From contig NZ_JAUTAE010000001.1 of assembly GCF_030818415.1 (NCBI RefSeq), positions 3,312,001 to 3,376,000 on the forward strand: 64,000 nucleotides of DNA, given 5' to 3'. The notes below the pieces were generated by a model, which did no database searches, was not told the origin of the DNA, and saw only the letters and a program-made list of their open reading frames with translations. The position numbers were made by a program, and so were the translations under genes. Origin of the DNA: Sphingomonas sp. SORGH_AS_0950. Its GTDB lineage: Bacteria > Pseudomonadota > Alphaproteobacteria > Sphingomonadales > Sphingomonadaceae. Of the stretch, positions 8,389 to 17,876 are shown in pieces (the stretch's first letter is position 1; each line of letters opens with the position of its first letter).

Positions 8389-9464
8389 GCCATGACATCG
8401 CGATCGTCGGCGCGGGCATGGCGGGGGCGAGCCTGGCGGCAGCGATCGGATCGCGTGCGCGCGTCATCCTGCTCGAGGCGGAGGACATGCCCGGACGCCA
8501 TGCGACCGGGCGCTCGGCGGCCTTCTGGTCGGAAACCTATGGCGGCCCGGCGGTCCAGCCGCTGACCACCGCCTCCGGCGCGCCGCTGCGCGACGGCGGG
8601 TATCTGACCCCGCTCGGCTCGCTTCACGTCGGCCGCGCGGAGGATTCGGCGCAGATCGAGCGGTTGCTCGGCGATTTCGCGGGCAGCGGGGTGGACCTGT
8701 CGCCGGTCGATCCCGCCACGCGCATCCCCGGCCTTCGCCCCGAATGGGTGCAGGGCATCTGGGAGCCGAGCTGCGCCTATATCGACGTGGCCGCGCTCCA
8801 CGCCGATTTCCTGGCGGCGGCGAAGGGCGCGGGGGCGGTGCTGAGGACCGATGCCGCGCTGGTCGCCGCCGAACGCCGCGACGGGCTATGGCATCTGGAG
8901 ACGCGCGCCGGGCCGGTCGAGGCGCAGATATTGGTCGACGCAGCGGGGGCCTGGGCGGACGAGGTCGCGCGGATCGCGGGGGCCGCCCCGGTCGGCATCA
9001 CGCCCTATCGCCGGACGATGATGCAGCTGCGCACCGATCCGCCCGCGCCGTCCGGCCTGCCGCATGTCATCGACATCAACGGCCGATTCTATTTCAAGCC
9101 CGAGGCGGGCGGGCGGCTGTGGCTGACCCCGCATGACGAGACGCCCAGCATCCCCTGCGACATCGCGCCCGAGGAATGGGACGTGGCGGTCGCCATCGAC
9201 CGGCTGGAAAAGGTGGTCGACTGGCGCGTCGCGGCGGTCGAGCGCCGCTGGGCGGGGCTGCGCAGCTTCGCCCCCGACCGTGCGCCGGTCTATGGCTTCG
9301 ACGCCAAGGTGCCGGGCTTCTTCTGGTGCGCGGGGCAGGGCGGCTTCGGCATCCAGACCGCGCCTGCCGCATCGCGCATGGCGGCGGCGCTGCTGCTGGG
9401 CGAGGGGGATATGCCGGGCGGCGTGGATGCGGCGCGCTATGCGGCGGCGCGGTTCTCGCGATAG
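8385..9464 (+). CDS. FAD-dependent oxidoreductase (DAO/glycine oxidase family)
   Basis: The 359-residue protein opens with a dinucleotide-binding fold, IAIVGAGMAGASLA, with the GxGxxG glycines at residues 9, 11 and 14. An acidic residue ends the second strand (ILLEAED). Later segments such as LVDAAGAWADEVARIAG and the C-terminal GFFWCAGQGGFGIQTAPA are characteristic of D-amino-acid oxidase/DadA-type flavoproteins. The true substrate cannot be assigned from sequence. It is translationally coupled to the hydrolase upstream and converges on rnhA with about 20 bp between. No signal peptide is seen, so it is probably cytoplasmic. Confidence 0.85.
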   Translation: MSHDIAIVGAGMAGASLAAAIGSRARVILLEAEDMPGRHATGRSAAFWSETYGGPAVQPLTTASGAPLRDGGYLTPLGSLHVGRAEDSAQIERLLGDFAGSGVDLSPVDPATRIPGLRPEWVQGIWEPSCAYIDVAALHADFLAAAKGAGAVLRTDAALVAAERRDGLWHLETRAGPVEAQILVDAAGAWADEVARIAGAAPVGITPYRRTMMQLRTDPPAPSGLPHVIDINGRFYFKPEAGGRLWLTPHDETPSIPCDIAPEEWDVAVAIDRLEKVVDWRVAAVERRWAGLRSFAPDRAPVYGFDAKVPGFFWCAGQGGFGIQTAPAASRMAAALLLGEGDMPGGVDAARYAAARFSR

Positions 9465-9485
9465 ACCCGCGCCGCCCGGAAGCGG

Positions 9486-9923
9486 CTATTTGCGAAACGT
9501 CTCCGCCGCATCGCTCGCCAGCTTGTCGGCGCGTTCATTGTCGGGGTGGCCGGCATGGCCCTTCACCCATTTCCACTCGATCTGGTGCCGCTCCGCCGCC
9601 GCGACCAGCGCCTGCCAGAGTTCGGCATTCTTGACCGGCTTCTTGTCCGCCGTGCGCCAGCCATTGCGCTTCCAGCCATGGATCCACTTGGTCAGGCCGT
9701 CCATCACATAGCGGCTGTCGGTCGACAGCGTCACCGCGCAGGGGCGCTTGAGCGCGTTCAGCGCCTCGATCGCCGCCATCAGCTCCATGCGGTTGTTGGT
9801 GGTCAGCGGCTCGCCGCCCGACAATTCCTTCTCATGCGCGCCCGACCGGATCAGCGCGCCCCAGCCGCCGGGGCCGGGATTGCCCTTGCACGCGCCGTCG
9901 GTGGCGATCTCCACGGGGGTCAC
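9486..9923 (-). CDS. rnhA: Ribonuclease HI
   Basis: The 145-residue enzyme hydrolyses RNA in RNA/DNA hybrids. All catalytic carboxylates are visible: Asp9 in [14 protein letters not shown], Glu47 in NNRMELMAA, Asp69 in STDSRYV and Asp133 in NERADKLA. His123 lies in the KGHAGHPDN loop. The start chosen is GTG 9923, which overlaps the thrB stop as GTGA and gives the standard RNase HI length. An upstream extension to 10052 is the thrB shadow. The gene is the last in a minus-strand run ispH-thrB-rnhA, probably one transcript. Confidence 0.95.
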   Translation of the reverse strand: MTPVEIATDGACKGNPGPGGWGALIRSGAHEKELSGGEPLTTNNRMELMAAIEALNALKRPCAVTLSTDSRYVMDGLTKWIHGWKRNGWRTADKKPVKNAELWQALVAAAERHQIEWKWVKGHAGHPDNERADKLASDAAETFRK

Positions 9924-10873
9924 AGTCCGGCCTTTCCGTCGCGATAGGCGATATAGCGCCGCCAATAGGCGAGCGGATCCTTGCGCGTCACCAGCGCATC
10001 GGCCGGGGTGTTCAGCCAGTCCCAGGCCCGCGACAGCGCGAAGCGGAGGCACGCGCCCATCGCCAGCTTCGCGAAGGCCGCGCGCTCGGTGTCGGACAGC
10101 GGGAAGTGGCGCTCATATCCTTCGATCAGCGCCGCGCCGATTTCGGGTGCATAGGTCTTACCGGCCGCGTCGAAGCTCCAGGCCGAGTGCATGACGGCGA
10201 GGTCATAGACGCGGTAGTCGGTGCAGGCGAAATAGAAGTCGATCAGGCCGGTGACCTGATCGCCCAGCACCAGCACATTGTCGGGGAACAGGTCGGCATG
10301 GATGACGCAGGCGTCGAGCGCCTGGCTCTCCCAGCCGTCCAGCACCGTGTCGAGCGCTTCGCCCATCGCGTCGTGCAGGCCCGGTTCGATCCGGTCGAGG
10401 TCGCGGCCGCATTGTTCGAACAGCGGGTGCCAGCTGGCATGGCCCATCGAATTGGCGCGGCTTTGCGGGAAGTCCGCCACCGCCCGGTGCATCGCGCCCA
10501 TCGCGTCCGCCGCCGCCAGCGCCTGCGCCGGGGTCGGGTGCGACAGCGACACGCCGGTCAGGAACTGGATCAGGCAGGCGGGGCGGCCCGCCAGTTCCTG
10601 GATCTCGACGCCCTGCCGGTCCTTGATCGCGGGCGGCACGGCCAGGCCCTTGGCCGCCAGATGGTCGAGCAGCGCGAGGAAGAAGGGCAAATCGCCCGCC
10701 GCCACGCGCTTTTCGTACAGGGTCAGGATGAAGCGCGCGGTCGTGGTGTCGACCAGATAGTTGCTGTTCTCGACGCCCTCGGCGATCCCCTTGGCGGAGA
10801 TCAGCTCGCCCACGTCATAGCGTGCCAGAAACGCCGACAGCGCCTCGGCCGAAACCTGCGTATAGACGGCCAT
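9920..10873 (-). CDS. thrB: Homoserine kinase (ThrB, aminoglycoside-phosphotransferase fold)
   Basis: The 317-residue protein is the APH-fold homoserine kinase found in alphaproteobacteria. It phosphorylates L-homoserine in threonine synthesis. Motifs seen are the N-terminal [12 protein letters not shown], the nucleotide-binding region with [15 protein letters not shown], the catalytic loop HADLFPDNV (residues 192-200) and the metal-binding [16 protein letters not shown]. The length is normal for ThrB. It sits 3 bp after the ispH stop and overlaps rnhA by four bases. Distant relatives with this fold phosphorylate other small molecules, but the overall match to alphaproteobacterial ThrB and the ispH/rnhA context make this call strong. 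Confidence 0.93.
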   Translation of the reverse strand: MAVYTQVSAEALSAFLARYDVGELISAKGIAEGVENSNYLVDTTTARFILTLYEKRVAAGDLPFFLALLDHLAAKGLAVPPAIKDRQGVEIQELAGRPACLIQFLTGVSLSHPTPAQALAAADAMGAMHRAVADFPQSRANSMGHASWHPLFEQCGRDLDRIEPGLHDAMGEALDTVLDGWESQALDACVIHADLFPDNVLVLGDQVTGLIDFYFACTDYRVYDLAVMHSAWSFDAAGKTYAPEIGAALIEGYERHFPLSDTERAAFAKLAMGACLRFALSRAWDWLNTPADALVTRKDPLAYWRRYIAYRDGKAGL

Positions 10874-10876
10874 GGT

Positions 10877-11833
10877 TCAGGCGGCCGCTTCCAGGCCGCG
10901 CGGCAGCTTGAACGCGATCGTCTCGCGCGTCGTCTCTTCCTCGCGTTCGGTGACGGTGAAGCGTTCCGACAGCCGGTCGACCAGCTCGCGGACCAGCAGC
11001 TCGGGCGCGGAGGCCCCGGCGGTCAGGCCCAGCGTCCTGACCCCGTCGAGGAACGCCCAGTCGAGATCGGCGGCGCGCTGGATCAACTGGGCGCGCTTGC
11101 CCGCCCGCTCGGCGACCTCGACGAGTCGCAGCGAGTTGGACGAATTGGGCGCACCGATCACCAGCACCGCGTCGCATTCGGCGGCGATCGCCTTGACCGC
11201 GGCCTGGCGGTTGGAGGTGGCGTAGCAGATATCCTCGCCACGCGGCGCCTGGATGCTGGGGAAGCGGCGCTGGAGCGCCTCGATCGTCGCGGCGGTGTCG
11301 TCGACCGACAGGGTGGTCTGGGTCAGGAACGCCAGATTGTCGGGATCGGCGGGGGCGAAGGCTTCGACATCGGCGACCGTCTCGACCAGCGACATCGAGC
11401 CCGGCGGCACCTGGCCGAAGGTGCCGATGACCTCGGGGTGGCCCGCATGGCCGATGAAGACGATGTGACGACCCATCTCGACCAGCCGCTCGGCCTGGCG
11501 ATGGACCTTGGACACCAGCGGGCAGGTGGCGTCGAGATAATCGAGGCCCCGGCTCTCGGCATCGGCGGGCACCGACTTGGGCACCCCGTGCGCGGAGAAG
11601 ACGACATGCGCATGCGGCGGCACCTCGTCCAGTTCCTCGACGAAGATCGCGCCCTTGGCCTTCAGGCTGTCGACGACGAACTTGTTGTGGACGATCTCGT
11701 GCCGGACATAGACGGGCGCGCCATGTTTTTCGAGCGCCAGCTCGACGATGCGGATGGCGCGGTCGACGCCCGCACAGAAGCCGCGCGGGGCGGCGATCAA
11801 CAGGTCGAGCGGCGGCTTCAGGGCATCGGTCAT
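10877..11833 (-). CDS. ispH: 4-hydroxy-3-methylbut-2-enyl diphosphate reductase IspH
   Basis: This 318-residue enzyme catalyses the last step of the MEP pathway, making IPP and DMAPP with a 4Fe-4S cluster. The three cluster cysteines are Cys20 ([13 protein letters not shown]), Cys104 ([13 protein letters not shown]) and Cys203 ([10 protein letters not shown]). The substrate-binding motifs [14 protein letters not shown] and NSSNSLRL are also present. It is the first gene of the minus-strand set ispH-thrB-rnhA and is divergent from the lipoprotein gene at 11935, leaving about 100 bp for both promoters. Length and motifs are standard. Confidence 0.96.
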   Translation of the reverse strand: MTDALKPPLDLLIAAPRGFCAGVDRAIRIVELALEKHGAPVYVRHEIVHNKFVVDSLKAKGAIFVEELDEVPPHAHVVFSAHGVPKSVPADAESRGLDYLDATCPLVSKVHRQAERLVEMGRHIVFIGHAGHPEVIGTFGQVPPGSMSLVETVADVEAFAPADPDNLAFLTQTTLSVDDTAATIEALQRRFPSIQAPRGEDICYATSNRQAAVKAIAAECDAVLVIGAPNSSNSLRLVEVAERAGKRAQLIQRAADLDWAFLDGVRTLGLTAGASAPELLVRELVDRLSERFTVTEREEETTRETIAFKLPRGLEAAA

Positions 11834-11934
11834 GCTGCGGCTCTACGCCATTGCTTGCGCGCGTCCAACCCGGTTCCTATGCTGGCGGCCAAACCGGCAT
11901 CCTGCTTCGGCATCCAGAATAGGCGTTTCGACCT

Positions 11935-12585
11935 GTGAAAGCATCGCTCCCCGTTTCCGTCTTGGCGCCCGTTGCCCTTGCGCTCGTGCTGGGGGGCTGC
12001 GCCCGCACCGGTGAGATCGATGCCTCGGGCGGGATCACCGCCGTCCGCTCGGCTTGCCCGGTGGTGGGCGTGGCGGCGGGCACCGGCGACGTGACGCTGT
12101 TCAAGACGCCGGGCGCGACCGACGAGGGGGCGATCGATCTGGTCGCCAATATGACCGATGTCCGCTCGACCTGCGCCGATGTGGGCAGCGACATCGTCAC
12201 CACCGTGACCTTCAACGTCGAGGCGCGGCGCACCGACACGGCGGCGGCGCGCGACGTGACGCTGCCCTATTATATCGCGATCGTGCGCGGCGGGACCAAT
12301 GTCGTCGCCAAGCGGGTGAGCCGCGTGTCGGTCCATTTCGACGCGGGCCAGGCGCGCGGCCAGGTGGCGGGCGAGGCCTCCACCACCATCGCGCGCGCCG
12401 CCGCGACCCTGCCCGACGAGGTCCGCGAAAAGCTGACCCGTCGCCGCAAGGCGGGCGACGAGGACGCGGCGGTCGATCCGCTGAGCCAGCCCGAGATCCG
12501 CCAGGCGGTGGCGAGCGCCAGCTTCGAGGCGCTGGTCGGGTTCCAGCTGACCGAGGCGCAGCTGAAGTATAACGCGACGCGCTAA
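11935..12585 (+). CDS. Conserved hypothetical lipoprotein
   Basis: The 216-residue product starts at GTG 11935. It has a lipoprotein signal sequence ending in LALVLGGCARTG, so Cys22 or thereabouts is the predicted lipidation site. The mature part alternates beta-like segments (VTLFKTPGATDEGAIDLVAN, VTTVTFNVEARR, VTLPYYIAIVRGG). It has two further cysteines, in RSACPVVG and RSTCADVG, which may form a disulfide in the periplasm. The C-terminus (SFEALVGFQLTEAQLKYNATR) recalls small conserved sphingomonad lipoproteins of unknown role. No function can be assigned. A palindromic repeat element starts right after the stop codon. Confidence 0.75.
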   Translation: MKASLPVSVLAPVALALVLGGCARTGEIDASGGITAVRSACPVVGVAAGTGDVTLFKTPGATDEGAIDLVANMTDVRSTCADVGSDIVTTVTFNVEARRTDTAAARDVTLPYYIAIVRGGTNVVAKRVSRVSVHFDAGQARGQVAGEASTTIARAAATLPDEVREKLTRRRKAGDEDAAVDPLSQPEIRQAVASASFEALVGFQLTEAQLKYNATR

Positions 12586-12590
12586 CGTCG

Positions 12591-12730
12591 TATTCCTCCC
12601 CTGCAAGGGGAGGGGGACCAGCGAAGCTGGTGGAGGGGTGTCGCCGCTTGCGCGTGCAGGATGCCGTCGCGGCGGGTACACCCCTCCGTCAGTCCTTCGG
12701 CCTGCCACCTCCCCTTGCAGGGGAGGAATA
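12591..12730. repeat. Palindromic intergenic repeat, family A, copy 1
   Basis: The element is bounded by perfect 22-bp inverted ends, TATTCCTCCCCTGCAAGGGG at the left and its complement at the right, with about 95 bp of semi-palindromic sequence between. Each end is itself near-palindromic around TGCA. Close relatives occur at 18863-18980 and 38654-38768, with partial arms at 24139-24163 and 26408-26433. It encodes nothing and directly follows the lipoprotein stop codon. Confidence 0.85.
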
Positions 12731-12816
12731 GGGGATACAATCCACAAGATTGATCGCATCCGCCACCGTTCCCCGATTGACTTGGGCACCCCCTGTCGGC
12801 AGAGGGCGCGGCGTCG

Positions 12817-12836
12817 ATGTCGGACATGTCCGACAT
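12817..12836. promoter_or_regulatory. Perfect 20-bp palindrome upstream of the glycine riboswitch
   Basis: The sequence ATGTCGGACATGTCCGACAT is a perfect inverted repeat with no spacer, ending 4 bp before the first riboswitch aptamer. A possible -35 hexamer, TTGACT, lies at 12777-12782. A spacer-free palindrome suggests a dimeric-repressor operator or a cruciform rather than an RNA terminator. Its position near the expected start of the gcv transcript makes transcriptional control of gcvT plausible. No cognate regulator is visible nearby. Confidence 0.5.
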
Positions 12837-12840
12837 AGGC

Positions 12841-13046
12841 GCGCGCGGGAGAGCGCCGGGTGCATCTTTCAGATGGCAAGACCCGGCCGCCGAAGGAGCA
12901 ACCACCCCGGAATCTCTCAGGCAAATGGGACCGCGCGATCGCCATCGACACTCTGGAAAGCGCGCCTCGACCCCGGTCGCGGCGCCACCGAAGGGGTAAG
13001 CCGGAATTTCCGGCGAAAGCTCTCAGGTTCCGTGACAGAGGGGGAT
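12841..13046 (+). ncRNA. Tandem glycine riboswitch (gcvT leader)
   Basis: Two consecutive glycine aptamers are recognisable. Aptamer 1 (about 12841-12938) has a GCGCGGGAGAG opening, the core CGCCGAAGGAGCAA, the signature AATCTCTCAGGCAAATGGGA and closing CCGCGCG. Aptamer 2 (about 12949-13046) has CACTCTGGAAAGCGC, the core CACCGAAGGGGTAAGCC, GAAAGCTCTCAGGTTCCG and closing GACAGAG. The short linker between them is typical of cooperative tandem glycine riboswitches. It precedes gcvT, where glycine binding normally turns on the cleavage-system operon. An imperfect hairpin (13052-13060 with 13070-13079) followed by four T residues at 13085-13088 could be the expression platform. Confidence 0.95.
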
Positions 13047-13104
13047 CGGATCGGGTAGGAGACACGCGTCCCTAGCCGACACCCTTTTGACGGAGACCGG
13101 CCCC

Positions 13105-14280
13105 GTGAGCGACGCAACCGACCTTAACGTAGAAGACGCCCCCGAGGGTCAGGAGATCATCCAGACGCTGCCGCTGGACGCCTGGCACCGCGCGCGCGGC
13201 GGCCGGATGGTCCCGTTCGCGGGCTATGAGATGCCGGTCCAGTATGAAGGCATCATGGCCGAGCATCTGTGGACCCGCGAGTCGGCCGGGCTGTTCGACG
13301 TCAGCCATATGGGGCAGGTGGTCTTCAACGGCGACAATGGTCTGGCCCCGGTCATCACCGCGCTGGAAAAGGTCCTGCCGGGCGACATCGCTGGGCTCGG
13401 CGATCGCAAAAATCGCTATTCGCTGCTGCTGAACGAAGAGGGCGGCATCCTCGACGACTTGATGGTGACGAAGCGCACCCTCGATGGTGCGGAAGAGCTG
13501 TACATGGTCGTCAACGGCGCGACGAAGTATGACGACATCGCCTATCTGCTCGACTTCATTCCCGACGATGCGACGCTGAACCTGCTCGACGAGCAGGCGC
13601 TGCTGGCGCTCCAGGGGCCCAAGGCGGTCGATGCGTTGGCGCGGATCGTGCCGGGCGTCGAGGCTCTGGTGTTCATGACCGCCGCCGACTTCGTGTGGAA
13701 CGACGTGCCGCTGTGGATCAGCCGCTCGGGCTATACCGGTGAGGACGGTTACGAAATCTCGATCCCCGCCGAGCATGCCGCCGCATTCGCCGACCTGCTG
13801 TGCGAGCAGGCGGAGGTGAAGCCGATCGGCCTGGGCGCGCGCGACTCGCTGCGTCTGGAGGCGGGGTTGCCGCTCTACGGCCATGACCTCGACCCCGAGA
13901 CGACGCCGGTGATGGCGGATCTGGGCTTCGCGCTCGCCAAGAAGCGCCGCGAGGCGGCGGACTTTCTGGGTGCGGAGCGCATCCTCGCCGAGCGCGAGAA
14001 CGGTCCCGCCGTCAAGCGTGTCGGCCTGACCGTCGCGGGCCGCCAGCCGGTGCGCGAGGGCGCGTCGGTGGTCGCCGAGGACGGATCGGTCATCGGCCGC
14101 GTGACGAGCGGCGGCTTCGCCCCGTCGATGGGCGCGCCGATCGCCATGGCCTATGTGCCGACCGAGCTGGCGACGCCCGGCACGGCCCTCAAACTGCTTC
14201 AGCGCGGCAAGACCCATGACGCCACCGTCACGGCGATGCCGTTCGTCCCCCATCGTTACGTTCGTTCAGGAGCCAAGTGA
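13105..14280 (+). CDS. gcvT: Aminomethyltransferase (glycine cleavage T protein)
   Basis: This enzyme transfers the methylene group from the lipoyl-bound aminomethyl intermediate on GcvH to tetrahydrofolate, releasing ammonia. Family segments seen include [16 protein letters not shown], the [10 protein letters not shown] motif, [16 protein letters not shown] and [13 protein letters not shown]. The start chosen is GTG 13105, nine bases after an ACGGAGA ribosome site, giving 391 residues. TTG 13087 is an in-frame alternative with a poorer site. The gene is the first after the glycine riboswitch and its stop overlaps the region of the gcvH start, so gcvT-H-PA-PB form one glycine-induced operon. 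Confidence 0.95.
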   Translation: MSDATDLNVEDAPEGQEIIQTLPLDAWHRARGGRMVPFAGYEMPVQYEGIMAEHLWTRESAGLFDVSHMGQVVFNGDNGLAPVITALEKVLPGDIAGLGDRKNRYSLLLNEEGGILDDLMVTKRTLDGAEELYMVVNGATKYDDIAYLLDFIPDDATLNLLDEQALLALQGPKAVDALARIVPGVEALVFMTAADFVWNDVPLWISRSGYTGEDGYEISIPAEHAAAFADLLCEQAEVKPIGLGARDSLRLEAGLPLYGHDLDPETTPVMADLGFALAKKRREAADFLGAERILAERENGPAVKRVGLTVAGRQPVREGASVVAEDGSVIGRVTSGGFAPSMGAPIAMAYVPTELATPGTALKLLQRGKTHDATVTAMPFVPHRYVRSGAK

Positions 14281-14282
14281 CC

Positions 14283-14654
14283 ATGAGCCGCTATTTCACC
14301 GAAGATCATGAGTGGATCGACGTCGACGGTGATGTCGGCACGGTCGGCATCTCCGATTACGCGCAGGGCGCGCTGGGCGACATCGTGTTCGTCGACGTTC
14401 CCGAGGAAGGCCGCGAGCTGTCCAAGGGTGACGAGGCCGCCGTGGTCGAGTCGGTCAAGGCCGCCTCGGACGTCTATGCGCCCGTCTCGGGCACCGTGAT
14501 CGAGGGCAATGCCCAGCTGTCCGACGAGCCCGCGCTGGTCAACACCGATCCCGAAGGCGAGGGCTGGTTCTTCAAGATCACCCTGTCGGACGCGTCGGAG
14601 CTGGACGGCCTGATGGACGAAACCGCCTACGCCGCGTTCGTCGCGAAGCTCTAA
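14283..14654 (+). CDS. gcvH: Glycine cleavage system H protein (lipoyl carrier)
   Basis: The product is the small lipoylated shuttle protein of the glycine cleavage complex. The lipoyl-lysine is in [14 protein letters not shown], residue 59 counted from the chosen start. The N-terminus [12 protein letters not shown] and the motif [15 protein letters not shown] are typical. ATG 14283 lies nine bases after an AGGAG site and yields 123 residues; GTG 14277, which overlaps the gcvT stop, is less likely because it is too close to that site. A palindromic repeat of about 120 bp separates it from gcvPA. Confidence 0.96.
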   Translation: MSRYFTEDHEWIDVDGDVGTVGISDYAQGALGDIVFVDVPEEGRELSKGDEAAVVESVKAASDVYAPVSGTVIEGNAQLSDEPALVNTDPEGEGWFFKITLSDASELDGLMDETAYAAFVAKL

Positions 14655-14662
14655 CCTTCCTA

Positions 14663-14780
14663 CTCCCCTCCCGCAGGCGGGAGGGGCTGGGGGAGGGGAC
14701 TCGCTCTCCCCCGATCATCAGGCTTGTTGAAGCCGACTGCCCTCCCCCGACCCCTCCGCCTGCGGAGGGGAGAAGAAGGG
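14663..14780. repeat. Palindromic intergenic repeat, family B, copy 1 (inside the gcv operon)
   Basis: The element has a left palindromic half containing CTCCCGCAGGCGGGAG, a spacer with CTCGCTCTCCCCCGATCATC, and a right half containing CCTCCGCCTGCGGAGG. Left and right halves also pair with each other. A relative lies at 23007-23113. It separates gcvH from gcvPA in an otherwise compact operon, so its RNA form would be a strong stem-loop within the mRNA. Confidence 0.8.
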
Positions 14781-14840
14781 AAGGGCAATGACCCCTCGAT
14801 CCGCGAGGTTTTCGGGGTGAGGGGCGGAGAAATGGAACGC

Positions 14841-16199
14841 ATGCGCTACCTGCCCCTTACCTCTTCCGACCGGGCCGAGATGCTCTCGGTCATCGGCGCG
14901 GGATCGGTCGACGACCTGTTCGTCGACGTGCCCGAATCCGCCCGCCTGTCCGGCCCCATCGAGGGGCTGCCCAACCACGCGTCCGAACTGGCGGTCGAAC
15001 GGCACATGACCGCGCTCGCGCGCAAGAACACCGTGGCGGGCGACGTGCCCTTCTTCCTGGGCTGCGGCGCGTACCGCCATCATGTCCCCGCCAGCGTCGA
15101 TCACCTGATCCAGCGCGGCGAGTTCCTGACTGCTTATACGCCCTATCAGCCGGAAATCGCGCAGGGCACGTTGCAGATGCTGTTCGAGTTCCAGACGCAG
15201 GTCGCGCGTCTGCTCGGCACCGATGTCGCCAACGCCTCCATGTATGACGGCTCGACCGCCTGCTGGGAAGCGATCGGCATGGCGCGGCGCATCACCAAGA
15301 AGTCCAAGGCGATCCTGTCCTCGGGCCTGCACCCCCATTACGTCTCGGTCGCCAAGACCATGGCGAAGTATACCGGCGACACGCTGGAAACCGGCACACC
15401 CGTCCTGACCGCCGATACCGATATCGACCAGATGATCGCGGCGATCGACGGCGACACGTCCTGCGTCGTCGTCCAGTATCCGGACATTCTCGGCCGCATC
15501 GCCGACCTGACCCCGCTGGCCGAGGCCTGCCACGCCAAGAAGGCGCTGCTGATCGCCGTCGTGACCGAGCCGGTCGCGCTGGGTGCGATCCGCTCGCCGG
15601 GCGAGATGGACGCCGACATCGTCGTCGGCGAAGGCCAGTCGCTGGGCGTCGGGCTTCAGTTCGGTGGTCCTTACGTGGGCCTGATGGGCTGCAAGGATAA
15701 GTATATCCGCCAGATGCCCGGCCGCTTCTGTGGCGAGACGGTGGACGCGGACGGCAAGCGCGGCTTCGTGCTGACGCTGTCGACCCGCGAGCAGCATATC
15801 CGCCGCGAAAAGGCGACGTCGAACATCTGCACCAATTCGGGGCTGTGTGCGCTCGCCTTCTCGATCCACATGACGCTGCTGGGCGAAGCGGGTCTGCGCC
15901 GGATGGCGGGGATCAACCATGCCAATGCCTGCCGCGCGGCGGACCGTCTGGCCAAGGTGCCCGGCGTCAAGCTGGTCAACGACGTGTTCTTCAACGAGTT
16001 CACGCTGGACCTGGGCCGCGAGGCACGTCCGATCGTGCGGACGCTGGCCGAACGCGGCGTGCTGGCGGGCGTGTCGCTCGGGCGGCTCTATCCGGGCGAG
16101 GATGCACTCGCGAATGGACTGGTGGTGGCGGTCACCGAAACGGTGACGGCGGAGGATATCGAGACGCTTGCCCAAGCGCTTGAGGAGGTGCTGGCATGA
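14841..16199 (+). CDS. gcvPA: Glycine dehydrogenase (decarboxylating) subunit 1
   Basis: This is the N-terminal half of the split P protein, which with GcvPB decarboxylates glycine and loads the aminomethyl group on GcvH. The chosen ATG 14841 gives 452 residues starting [18 protein letters not shown] 14832, three codons earlier, is also possible. Family features are the [14 protein letters not shown] stretch [44 protein letters not shown], and [19 protein letters not shown] with [11 protein letters not shown]. It overlaps gcvPB by four bases. The PLP-binding lysine is in GcvPB, as expected for the split form. Confidence 0.95.
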   Translation: MRYLPLTSSDRAEMLSVIGAGSVDDLFVDVPESARLSGPIEGLPNHASELAVERHMTALARKNTVAGDVPFFLGCGAYRHHVPASVDHLIQRGEFLTAYTPYQPEIAQGTLQMLFEFQTQVARLLGTDVANASMYDGSTACWEAIGMARRITKKSKAILSSGLHPHYVSVAKTMAKYTGDTLETGTPVLTADTDIDQMIAAIDGDTSCVVVQYPDILGRIADLTPLAEACHAKKALLIAVVTEPVALGAIRSPGEMDADIVVGEGQSLGVGLQFGGPYVGLMGCKDKYIRQMPGRFCGETVDADGKRGFVLTLSTREQHIRREKATSNICTNSGLCALAFSIHMTLLGEAGLRRMAGINHANACRAADRLAKVPGVKLVNDVFFNEFTLDLGREARPIVRTLAERGVLAGVSLGRLYPGEDALANGLVVAVTETVTAEDIETLAQALEEVLA

Positions 16200-17752
16200 C
16201 GATCAACCAGAGCGGCTGGAAGCCCACGAGCCCCGAGGCCAAGGACGGCGAAGCGCAGGCGACCTTCACCGGCAACCGCGCGCTGATGCTCGAGGAAAAG
16301 CTGATCTTCGAGATTGGCGATGCCGAGACCACCGGCGTCGACTTCGCCGAGGGCGATGTCGCGGGTTCGCGTCTGGGTGATCTGAGCCGCAAGGCGCCGA
16401 TCGGCCTGCCCGGCCTGTCGGAGCCGGAGACGGTCCGCCACTACACCCGTCTGTCGCGTCAGAATTACGCGATCGACCTGGGGCTGTTCCCGCTGGGTTC
16501 GTGCACGATGAAGCACAATCCGCGCCTGAACGAGAAGATGGCCCGCCTGCCCGGTTTCAGCGACGTTCACCCGCTCCAGCCCGTCGACACGGTGCAGGGC
16601 GCGCTGGAGGTCATTCACCAGCTGGCGCACTGGCTGGTCACGCTGACCGGCATGACCTCGGTCGCGATGAGCCCCAAGGCGGGCGCGCATGGCGAGCTGT
16701 GCGGCATTCTGGCGATCAAGGCGGCGCTGGAGAAGCGCGGCGAGGGCCATCGCAAGGTGATCCTGGTCCCCGAATCTGCACACGGCACCAACCCGGCGAC
16801 GGCGGCATTCGCGGGCTTCTCGGTCGAGGACATTCCCGCGACCGCCGATGGCCGCGTCGATACCGATGCGCTGAAGGCGCGGCTGGGACCGGACGTGGCG
16901 GGCGTGATGATCACCAACCCGAACACCTGCGGCCTGTTCGAGCGTGATCTGAAGGACATTTCCGACGCGGTCCATGCGGCGGGCGGCTATGTCTATTGCG
17001 ACGGCGCAAACTTCAACGCCATCGTCGGGCGCGTGCGTCCGGGCGATCTGGGCGTCGATGCGATGCACATCAACCTGCACAAGACCTTCTCGACCCCGCA
17101 TGGCGGCGGCGGGCCGGGTTCGGGGCCGGTGGTGTTCTCGGAAGCGCTGACGCCGTTCGCGCCTTTGCCCTTCGTCGAGAAGACGGCCGAGGGCTTCCGG
17201 CTGGTCGAGGAAGAAAATGCCGAGGACCATCATGCCCACAGCTTCGGCCGCATGGTCGCCTTCCACGGCCAGATGGGCATGTTCACCCGCGCGCTGACCT
17301 ATATCCTCAGCCACGGCGCCGACGGCCTGCGCCAGGTCGCCGAGGATGCGGTGCTCAACGCCAATTATGTCCTGCGCTCGCTGGAGAGCACGCTCGACGC
17401 CCCCTTCGCCAAGAGCGGCCCGTGCATGCACGAAGCCATCTTCTCGGACGAGGGGCTGGCCGAGGGCTTCTCGACGATCGACGTCGCCAAGGCGCTGATC
17501 GACGAGGGCTTCCACCCGATGACCATGTATTTCCCGCTGGTCGTCCACGGCGCGATGCTGGTCGAGCCGACCGAGACCGAATCCAAGGCCGCGCTCGATC
17601 AGTTCATCGGCGCGCTGGCGTCGGTGGCCGAACGCGCCAAGGCGGGCGACCAGTCGCTCAAGACCGCACCGCACTTCGCGCCGCGCGCGCGCCTCGACGA
17701 GACGCTCGCCGCGCGCAAGCCCGTGCTGGTGTGGAAGGACAAGGCGGCCTGA
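16196..17752 (+). CDS. gcvPB: Glycine dehydrogenase (decarboxylating) subunit 2
   Basis: The 518-residue subunit carries the PLP site: [20 protein letters not shown], with the Schiff-base lysine at about residue 296. Other family stretches are [31 protein letters not shown] and [18 protein letters not shown]. It overlaps gcvPA by ATGA, indicating stoichiometric translation of the two halves. It is the last gene of the riboswitch-controlled operon and is followed by several GC-rich hairpins before the convergent SemiSWEET-like gene. Confidence 0.96.
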   Translation: MTINQSGWKPTSPEAKDGEAQATFTGNRALMLEEKLIFEIGDAETTGVDFAEGDVAGSRLGDLSRKAPIGLPGLSEPETVRHYTRLSRQNYAIDLGLFPLGSCTMKHNPRLNEKMARLPGFSDVHPLQPVDTVQGALEVIHQLAHWLVTLTGMTSVAMSPKAGAHGELCGILAIKAALEKRGEGHRKVILVPESAHGTNPATAAFAGFSVEDIPATADGRVDTDALKARLGPDVAGVMITNPNTCGLFERDLKDISDAVHAAGGYVYCDGANFNAIVGRVRPGDLGVDAMHINLHKTFSTPHGGGGPGSGPVVFSEALTPFAPLPFVEKTAEGFRLVEEENAEDHHAHSFGRMVAFHGQMGMFTRALTYILSHGADGLRQVAEDAVLNANYVLRSLESTLDAPFAKSGPCMHEAIFSDEGLAEGFSTIDVAKALIDEGFHPMTMYFPLVVHGAMLVEPTETESKAALDQFIGALASVAERAKAGDQSLKTAPHFAPRARLDETLAARKPVLVWKDKAA

Positions 17753-17761
17753 TCGGCTGTT

Positions 17762-17876
17762 CCCCGCGCCGCCCGAGCGGTGGCGCGGGGGCATCGTCAT
17801 CCCGGTGCAGGCCGGGATCTCTGGCGATCGTCAGCTTCCGTCGCCAAAGGCCCCAGCCTTCGCTGGGGCGACATCG
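17762..17876. terminator. Cluster of hairpins between convergent gcvPB and the SemiSWEET-like gene
   Basis: Three stem-loops follow gcvPB. CCCCGCGCC pairs with GGCGCGGGG (17762-17790). ATCCCGG pairs with CCGGGAT (about 17809-17828). GGCCCCAGC pairs with GCTGGGGC around a CTTC loop (about 17850-17871). None has a clear U tract, so intrinsic termination is only probable. Position between convergent genes supports a shared bidirectional terminator. Confidence 0.5.

Noticed and set aside
10877..11833. The ispH-thrB-rnhA cluster as an unusual operon
   Set aside because: The arrangement is, as far as I recall, common in alphaproteobacteria, and all three genes are intact.
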